A DNA stretch of 64,000 bases from Clostridiales bacterium (GTDB taxonomy: Bacteria > Bacillota > Desulfotomaculia > Desulfotomaculales > VENG01). Position numbers and translations under genes: made by a program. The notes below the pieces were generated by a model, which ran no database searches, was not told the DNA's origin, and was given only the letters and a program-made list of their open reading frames with translations. Below are positions 58,907 to 64,000 of this stretch, one piece after another. The stretch is from NCBI GenBank assembly GCA_016278505.1, contig JADQBQ010000033.1, forward strand, positions 1-64,000, given 5' to 3'. Numbering within the stretch: the stretch's first letter is position 1; every line of letters starts with the position of its first letter.

Positions 58907-60041
58907 GAGGATACCTGGCGAAAAACGTAGTTCCTTCCTCTTTCGACACCGTGAAGGAAATGGACCCGTGCAAGTAACGCTCGGTCAGCAATTTCATGCT
59001 ATAAGTACCCAGTCCGCGATCCTTGCCCTTAGTGGAAAAGGATCTCTGGAAAAGCTGTAGTTGTATCTCTCGCGGCATAACTCCCGGATTGTTCACCCAA
59101 AACTCAACCTGCCCGTCTTGGAACCGGCAGCCCAACCAGACCGTATCACCGGCTTCGGATGCTTCCAGGGCGTTTTTTAACATGTTTCCCAGTACCCGGT
59201 GAAGTAACTGCGGGCTGCTGGTGAAAACCACATTTTCTGTTGTCGGGTTAATCATGATCTGCCGGTGCCGGGAAGCTTCATGGTTAGTAAAATGTGCTAT
59301 CACTTCGGACAATATATTTAAGGATTGTAATGGTGCCGTGCTAACCTTGAGCTCATTATTTTCGGCCAGTGTCAGATCGCGTTGTTCCCGTATTTGTTCC
59401 ACCAGCAGCTTGGCTGATGATTGAATGTCCAGTATAAACTCTTTGACCAGATCAGCATCGGCCGTGTTTTCCAACAATTCGGCCAGGCCCATTAAGCCTC
59501 CGGCCGTATTCATGACGTCATGAAAAAAAATGCGCTCCAGGCTGTGGCGACGCTTTTCGTCGCTGATATCTACTATGGATAGTACAGTAAATTCCTCGTT
59601 GTTGATTTGGATCGGCATGGCTGTTACCCCTAGATCCAGGGCTTTCGTTCGGCCATTGTTGTTGATCAGGATACGGCACTCGTGGTAAACTTTACGGCCA
59701 TACTGACTTTCCAGGATGGCGTTCATAGCGCCACAGGTACGGCAGAATTCGGTGGTCCCGCAGCCTCCGGCCATCTCGCAAGCGTGTGTGCATCGCAGCA
59801 GTTCCCCTGGACGAAGACCTTTTACCGATTCATAATCTTCGATTCCGAGTAAATCCAAAAGAACTTGGTTGCAAAGGATTACCTGGCGGTTGTGGTTTAG
59901 AACCATGACTATGTTCGGGAGTGCGTCAAAAAAACTACAATCCCCTAATAAATCATCTGCAGCCCTTGCTTGTTGTGCAATACGCTTGTTCGGTGCCCGT
60001 TCCGCGGGAGCAAAATAAGTGGTCAGGTTTTTGGAATTCAT
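58893..60041 (-). CDS. PAS-domain sensor histidine kinase with Cys-rich motif
   Basis: 382 residues from ATG 60041 (AAAGGAG 12 bp upstream; other starts to 60167 are possible). A PAS domain (FFDALPNIVMVLNHNRQVIL) is extended by LRCTHACEMAGGCGTTEFC then RTCGA: six Cys and a His in about 26 residues, likely holding an Fe-S cluster or metal. The H-box is SLERIFFHDVMNTAGG and the ATPase ends GKDRGLGTYSMKLL. It has no membrane helix, so it is a cytoplasmic redox or gas sensor. No response regulator adjoins. Confidence 0.85.
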   Translation of the reverse strand: MNSKNLTTYFAPAERAPNKRIAQQARAADDLLGDCSFFDALPNIVMVLNHNRQVILCNQVLLDLLGIEDYESVKGLRPGELLRCTHACEMAGGCGTTEFCRTCGAMNAILESQYGRKVYHECRILINNNGRTKALDLGVTAMPIQINNEEFTVLSIVDISDEKRRHSLERIFFHDVMNTAGGLMGLAELLENTADADLVKEFILDIQSSAKLLVEQIREQRDLTLAENNELKVSTAPLQSLNILSEVIAHFTNHEASRHRQIMINPTTENVVFTSSPQLLHRVLGNMLKNALEASEAGDTVWLGCRFQDGQVEFWVNNPGVMPREIQLQLFQRSFSTKGKDRGLGTYSMKLLTERYLHGSISFTVSKEEGTTFFARYPLNQA

Positions 60042-60214
60042 TTGGAGGTTCATCTCCTTTCGCAGGTAAACCATGCGAACTAAAAACTCATTCTGTTTTT
60101 TTACGAAAATACCCGGGATATACAGGATTTTTGTATGCGTTCTTACGGTTCTTTGATATAAGAACATCTTAGGTATTCCTTTTGGGAAAACATTTGGGGT
60201 ATTCCTTTAGGGTC

Positions 60215-60435
60215 GTTTTCTGACAGGATTAACAGGATTTGCAGGATTGTTTTTGAGCAGGATCATTACTTAAGAGCGTAGATACATCATGGTTCTAAAA
60301 GAGCACTATTAATTGAAAAAAATGAAAAAACAATGGTTTATATTTATGAGATTGAATCGAAATGAAAAGTATTTATTAATAATTCCATTGCCAGATAAAC
60401 TTCATTGCTTATCCTGTTAATCCTGTAAAAAGTTG
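60215..60435. repeat. Palindromic GACAGGATT repeat element (copy 4, about 220 bp)
   Basis: GACAGGATTAACAGGATTTG at 60222-60250, an AT-rich middle, then ATCCTGTTAATCCTGTAAAA at 60412-60432. The smallest version of the element, like that at 37221. Confidence 0.7.
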
Positions 60436-60559
60436 GTTGGCCCCAAAGTAGGACCCAAGATGTTTTATTTTCGGAAATATATTTTCATTCTAGTTTGTGT
60501 ATATGGTTCATATAAGTTTAGACACCGTTTTTCCTCTACATAAAAACCTCCCTATTACA

Positions 60560-60625
60560 GGAAAAGGGGACACACCTCCAAGTAAGGAAAGGGGACACAC
60601 CTCCTTCAGAGGAATGTCCCCAATG
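60560..60625. repeat. Tandem GGGGACACACCTCC repeat with inverted partner
   Basis: AAAGGGGACACACCTCC occurs at about 60566 and 60589, and GAATGTCCCC follows at 60611. A REP-like tandem. The 60436-60684 gap holds no gene besides. Confidence 0.65.
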
Positions 60626-60684
60626 TATGAATGTCCAATGTATGAATGCATTCCAAATTTGCTTTTGCTCCCAACCATAGGCCT

Positions 60685-61848
60685 TCAGGCATTAATTAAA
60701 TCCAGGAAATAGTCACTCAGTCCCTCCTGCAGGATATCCACCGGTATTTTGAATTCAGGCATGCCGGCGACATAAGGGGCTATTTCATATTCACCGAAAA
60801 AGAATACGATGTTGTTATCTTGCAAATAAAAGGGATGGTTGTCGGAGATACTCTGAAAACCCATATCCCCTTCAAAATACATTTTTTCTCCGGCCTCAAT
60901 TTGCCTTTCGATTTCCTGGTTGATTAAAGCTTTGTAGTCGGCTTTACTTTTGAATAAATCCTTTAATGTTAGGCGTTTCCCTGCTTGGGTGTCCAGCACA
61001 TAAAAATCTTTCCGGGCCATGCCGTGGGCACCGCCGGAATACCGGTAGGTTTCCACCGCCAGGGATAGCACTTTCCCGCTGGTGTACACCTCGTAATCTG
61101 TATGCAATTGGAAAGAGTGCACTGGAAAACCATTGTCTTTAGCGCTCTGGGCGTATTCCTCGTATACATTTTCCAACTCCGTCTTGGTTTGCATAGCTTT
61201 ATCAATTATTTGCTCGTTAATTTCCTTCTCTAATGCCCTGTGTTCCAACCCGGAGATGACAGGGATTTTTAAGTCTAATTCCATTTGTTCGCTGGTGGAT
61301 TTAATTTCTTTGGTAGAAACCTGAATACTATCTTTATTTTCATCCGCGCCGGCCGATATAATCATTACACTGTCGGTGGCTTTGTCCCATTGCACGGAAA
61401 ATCCGCATGCCTCTGCTATCCAGCGTGCAGGTAGGAAAACCCTTCCCTCTTTGATTAGCGGGGCCACGTCCATTGGGGATTTTTCGCTGCCAATAACTTT
61501 TACTGCCTCGTTATCAAGATAATTGAGTACAAGCTGACGTTCGCCGGTTTGTACTTTAATCTCCATATTAGAGTCACCTTGGTAAATTAAAGTTGCGGTT
61601 TTGGTCGATTTATCCCAATCTATTTTTTTATCAGCCATTCCCAGGGAGTGGGCAAGATACCGCACCGGGATATAAATTCGGCTGTTTTCGATGAATGGTG
61701 CAACGTCCATAGTCAATTTTTGCTCGTTAAATGTATAATTGTACTCCCCCGGTTGGAAAAAAGCACTTTCTGTAGCTGCCGGTGTAGCTGTAACAAAGGA
61801 GTTAAAAGCAAGAAAAACAATACAGGTTAACATAATAACTCTTTTCAA
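60685..61848 (-). CDS. Secreted protein: two copper-amine-oxidase-like stalk domains and DUF3298
   Basis: 387 residues. Signal peptide VIMLTCIVFLAFNSFVTATP; two Cu_amine_oxidN1 (stalk) repeats, DVAPFIENSRIYIPVRYLAH and DVAPLIKEGRVFLPARWIAE; then the DUF3298/RsiV-like C-terminal domain (RYSGGAHGMARKDFYVLDTQ, RLTLKDLFKSKADYKALINQ). It is exported and probably surface- or wall-bound. TTG 61848 has GGAGGG 7 bp upstream. No copper-site residues are expected in this domain; it is a structural module. Confidence 0.88.
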   Translation of the reverse strand: MKRVIMLTCIVFLAFNSFVTATPAATESAFFQPGEYNYTFNEQKLTMDVAPFIENSRIYIPVRYLAHSLGMADKKIDWDKSTKTATLIYQGDSNMEIKVQTGERQLVLNYLDNEAVKVIGSEKSPMDVAPLIKEGRVFLPARWIAEACGFSVQWDKATDSVMIISAGADENKDSIQVSTKEIKSTSEQMELDLKIPVISGLEHRALEKEINEQIIDKAMQTKTELENVYEEYAQSAKDNGFPVHSFQLHTDYEVYTSGKVLSLAVETYRYSGGAHGMARKDFYVLDTQAGKRLTLKDLFKSKADYKALINQEIERQIEAGEKMYFEGDMGFQSISDNHPFYLQDNNIVFFFGEYEIAPYVAGMPEFKIPVDILQEGLSDYFLDLINA

Positions 61849-61976
61849 AAAGAACCCTCCATGACTCGTCACATAGCCAAGCATATTTAAAAAATGCTCA
61901 GTAGTAATTAAGACGGACAGGAAAAGCAATATGTTCCATCTAGTTTAGATAATAATTAATATTGTTGATCATATGG

Positions 61977-63242
61977 TTATTTAATTGCTTTTAACGATTT
62001 TGAAGTATTGTCCCACATTTCCTCAGAGATTAAACCCAGCCGCCACAAGGCAACACCCTTTAAGCCGTAGCGCTTGGCAATACCTACCTTGGCAATTATA
62101 CTGGCCGCAGTTTCACTGGGAGCGGATATTCCCAGTATTAACTTTTCAGGCGGGACCGCACGGCCGGCTGTTTCTACGGCCTGCATAACGAGGTCAACCG
62201 GCTCAGGTGTGGACCCGTAATCATAGGCCATAATGATAATGCGGTCAGCTAAGCTTCCCAGAGCTGCATAATCATAGCCCTTATACGCGCTGTTGGGGGC
62301 GTGGAGGGTCAGCGTCAGGTTAAGGCCGACTTCTTTTAACCGGCTGGATAATAACTTAATAAAATTTGTGAAATTATTTTGTACATCCTGCAGTTCTTCC
62401 GTGTCCGCGTTCCAGCCTAGACCTTCGAAATCAAGGTTAACACCGCCGTATAGCTGCGCTTCTTTGACTATTTGATCTACGGCCTTATCTTGCGCGGGTT
62501 TATCATTGAGAAGTTTGTTAATAGTGCTCCCTTGATCAGTCAAATGAATAACCATTTCGGTCGCCAAGTCATAATTGTCGGCTGCCTTTAGTACATTTTC
62601 CCAGCCGTCGGGGCGCTGCCAACCGGTCCTGCTTTGGGTAAGCAGGCTGCCTGTTTCATCCAAGCTGTACCACCCTAGTGCCAGTTTACTTACCGTACCT
62701 GTATTGCCCGTGCCGGTTTGGGGATAGCTCCGGCCGAACAAATCGCTCCAACTGCTTGTATTTGCATCGCCCAGGGCATAGAAACCAATTACCTCCATGT
62801 GGGTAGGTGGAGATATAATGTGCACTGTGTATGTACTGCTATTCCACGCCACGTCGCAGTCAAATGCCTCCGCGAAAAAGCGCAAGGGGATAAGCGTTCT
62901 ACCGTCTTCAATCATGGGCGGTACATCCATAAGAATGTTGTTCCCGTTCCGGTAAGCGTATTTGCTGCCCATCTGAAGGCGTATCCGGGTGTCTCCTTTT
63001 TTAGCTGTAACTGTTTGTGTGTCACTGTCCCAATCAACCTGGGTATTCAGCCCTTCCATTACAGCCCGAAAAGGCACCAGTGTGCGGCCGCTTAGCATTA
63101 CAGGCTCTACATCAAAGGTTACCGGCAGGTCGTCTATTAAAACCGAAATGGTCTCTTGTTGATTCGTTGCGCCGGCTGCAGAAGGTGCTATTAGTGCCAG
63201 CGCGGTTAGAATCATGCAGAATGTAAGTAACATTTTCTTCAT
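61977..63242 (-). CDS. Secreted GH18-type glycosidase with copper-amine-oxidase-like stalk domain
   Basis: 421 residues. Signal peptide MLLTFCMILTALALIAPSAA; stalk domain with VMLSGRTLVPFRAVMEGLNT and PPMIEDGRTLIPLRFFAEAF; then a GH18 TIM barrel: LALGWYSLDETGSL, YGGVNLDFEGLGW (catalytic DxE), IMAYDYGSTPEPVDLV and GVALWRLGLISEEMWD. Such YaaH/YdhD-like enzymes cut cell-wall or spore-cortex glycans. The active-site Asp-x-Glu is present. AGGAGGC precedes the ATG. Confidence 0.9.
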   Translation of the reverse strand: MKKMLLTFCMILTALALIAPSAAGATNQQETISVLIDDLPVTFDVEPVMLSGRTLVPFRAVMEGLNTQVDWDSDTQTVTAKKGDTRIRLQMGSKYAYRNGNNILMDVPPMIEDGRTLIPLRFFAEAFDCDVAWNSSTYTVHIISPPTHMEVIGFYALGDANTSSWSDLFGRSYPQTGTGNTGTVSKLALGWYSLDETGSLLTQSRTGWQRPDGWENVLKAADNYDLATEMVIHLTDQGSTINKLLNDKPAQDKAVDQIVKEAQLYGGVNLDFEGLGWNADTEELQDVQNNFTNFIKLLSSRLKEVGLNLTLTLHAPNSAYKGYDYAALGSLADRIIIMAYDYGSTPEPVDLVMQAVETAGRAVPPEKLILGISAPSETAASIIAKVGIAKRYGLKGVALWRLGLISEEMWDNTSKSLKAIK

Positions 63243-63366
63243 AGCTTTTTATTTGCCTCCTGATATAATGCTCTTTCATTGATTCCCGTTTTAGGAAGCA
63301 AATTCCTTCCAGGATATTGACAAGTTTAATAAACAGATTTAGAATGTTTAATAATTTAATACAAGT

Positions 63367-63530
63367 TAGGTAACAGGTGCCCCGTCAGGGGAGAATAGGG
63401 AATCAGGTTAAAATCCTGAGCGGACCCGCCACTGTAACCGGGAAGTGCTTGCCATGATGCCACTGTCCAGCCGGATGGGAAGGCAGCAAGGGCGATGCCC
63501 GGGAGCCAGGAGACCTGCCTGTTAGCCTAC
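63367..63530 (+). ncRNA. Cobalamin riboswitch
   Basis: AGGTAACAGGTGCC, a conserved GCCACTGTAACCGGGAAG-type stretch (ACCCGCCACTGTAACCGGGA) and the B12 box AGCCAGGAGACCTGCC near 63515. It precedes a terminator hairpin and a ThiC-like gene, so it most likely ends transcription when cobalamin is plentiful. The surrounding 63243-63615 gap contains no gene. Confidence 0.95.
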
Positions 63531-63547
63531 ACTTAAGAGGATGATGG

Positions 63548-63582
63548 AAAAGTCCTTAACCTTCGGGTTAAGGACTTTTTTT
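63548..63582 (+). terminator. Expression-platform terminator of the riboswitch
   Basis: AAAAGTCCTTAACC pairs with GGTTAAGGACTTTTTTT around TTCG, directly downstream of the B12 box. Confidence 0.9.
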
Positions 63583-63615
63583 GTCTTTAGGGCAAAATTA
63601 AAGAGGAGAGTGATC

Positions 63616-64000
63616 ATGGTGACCCAGTTGGAAAGTGCTTTACAAGGACAAATTACACCGGAAATGGAACAGGTGGCCCACCAGGAGGCTGTTGCGCCTG
63701 AATTTATCAGGCAGGGGGTAGCCGGTGGAAACATTGTCATACCCCGCAATATTCTGCGCGGCGGTATAGTTCCGGTGGCCATAGGTACAGGGCTGAAAAC
63801 GAAAGTTAGTGCCAGCGTCGGTCTGTACGGAAGTACAGGTGATATTGATGTGGAAGTAGCTAAGATAAAAGCGGCAGTGCAGGCAGGAACAAATGCCATC
63901 ATGGACTTGAGTGTAAGCGGGGATATCGATGCCATGCGCCAGGAAACCCTTGCCGCCACTCCCACTCCCGTGGGCACCCTTCCCCTGTACCAGGCCCTGG
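63616..64000 (+). CDS. ThiC-family radical SAM enzyme (probable BzaA/BzaB-type 5-hydroxybenzimidazole synthase), 5' part
   Basis: The window ends after 128 codons. It starts MVTQLESALQGQITPEMEQV, then APEFIRQGVAGGNIVIPRNI, VAIGTGLKTKVSASVGLYGS, TGDIDVEVAKIKAAVQAGTN and AIMDLSVSGDIDAMRQETLA: ThiC-family text with changed blocks (SVGLYGST instead of the NIGTS-like motif of HMP-phosphate synthase). ThiC usually has a TPP riboswitch; here a cobalamin riboswitch controls it, as for bza genes making the lower ligand of B12 anaerobically. AGAGGAGAG precedes ATG 63616. Active-site Cys residues lie beyond the window. Confidence 0.7.
   Translation, partial: MVTQLESALQGQITPEMEQVAHQEAVAPEFIRQGVAGGNIVIPRNILRGGIVPVAIGTGLKTKVSASVGLYGSTGDIDVEVAKIKAAVQAGTNAIMDLSVSGDIDAMRQETLAATPTPVGTLPLYQAL

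Noticed and set aside
60497-60712. 71-codon frame at the GGGGACACACC repeats
   Set aside because: Its text (KGDTPPSKERGHTSFRG) is translated repeat sequence.

Overview
The window comes from an anaerobic, spore-forming low/mid-GC Firmicute, most like a sulfate-reducing Peptococcaceae (Desulfotomaculum-type). This is inferred from strong AGGAGG ribosome sites with many GTG/TTG starts, the acpS-nnr-alr neighbourhood, a YeiH/UPF0324 'sulfate exporter', a DUF1657 protein typical of spore formers, an AMP-forming acetyl-CoA synthetase, a polyferredoxin and a cobalamin-riboswitch-controlled ThiC paralogue. No rRNA, tRNA or CRISPR was seen.

Layout. (1) 1-1640: end of a surface-polymer locus (C-terminal part of a CDP-ribitol-type bifunctional enzyme and an FkbM methyltransferase). 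(2) 1641-17560: an accessory island in advanced decay. It holds toxin-antitoxin genes (RelE-type, PIN, HicAB, HEPN/MNT, Fic), many of them truncated; a tandem pair of tyrosine recombinases with two decayed copies; a truncated REP-associated transposase; group II intron remnants; a broken aspartyl protease; and about ten short hairpin repeats with a GGGGACGG core. (3) 17568-20033: manC-manB for GDP-mannose. (4) 20210-30103: a Ter-type stress cluster. Four overlapping genes look like a small metabolic pathway (PRTase/PELOTA, HAD phosphatase, CitE-like lyase, PRTase-TRSP), followed by three TerD paralogues, an AIM24 protein and a Ca2+ P-type ATPase. (5) 30293-34409: a secreted RCC1-repeat protein with a PEF-CTERM-like tail, followed by membrane proteins including a CPBP protease. 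(6) 34513-47444: transporter YkvI, a DUF815 ATPase, a TatD hydrolase, a three-gene YeiH operon, an oxidoreductase with a His-rich tail, a macro-domain protein, acetyl-CoA synthetase and a LytS/LytT two-component system. (7) 47565-53637: acpS, then nnr-alr flanked by two long palindromic repeat elements in opposite orientation, a polyferredoxin and a zinc-ribbon membrane protein. (8) 53767-63242: PHP phosphatase, UvsE, DUF1657, DUF1446-DUF4387-cupin, hemolysin III, a Cys-rich PAS kinase and two secreted proteins with copper-amine-oxidase-like stalk domains. (9) 63367-64000: cobalamin riboswitch, terminator and the start of a ThiC/Bza-like gene.

Most interesting: the Ter cluster with a putative CTG-started TerD; the PEF-CTERM-like RCC1 locus; a hairpin family whose arms covary around a fixed core; the GACAGGATT palindromic elements that bracket nnr-alr; and the B12-riboswitch-controlled ThiC paralogue.
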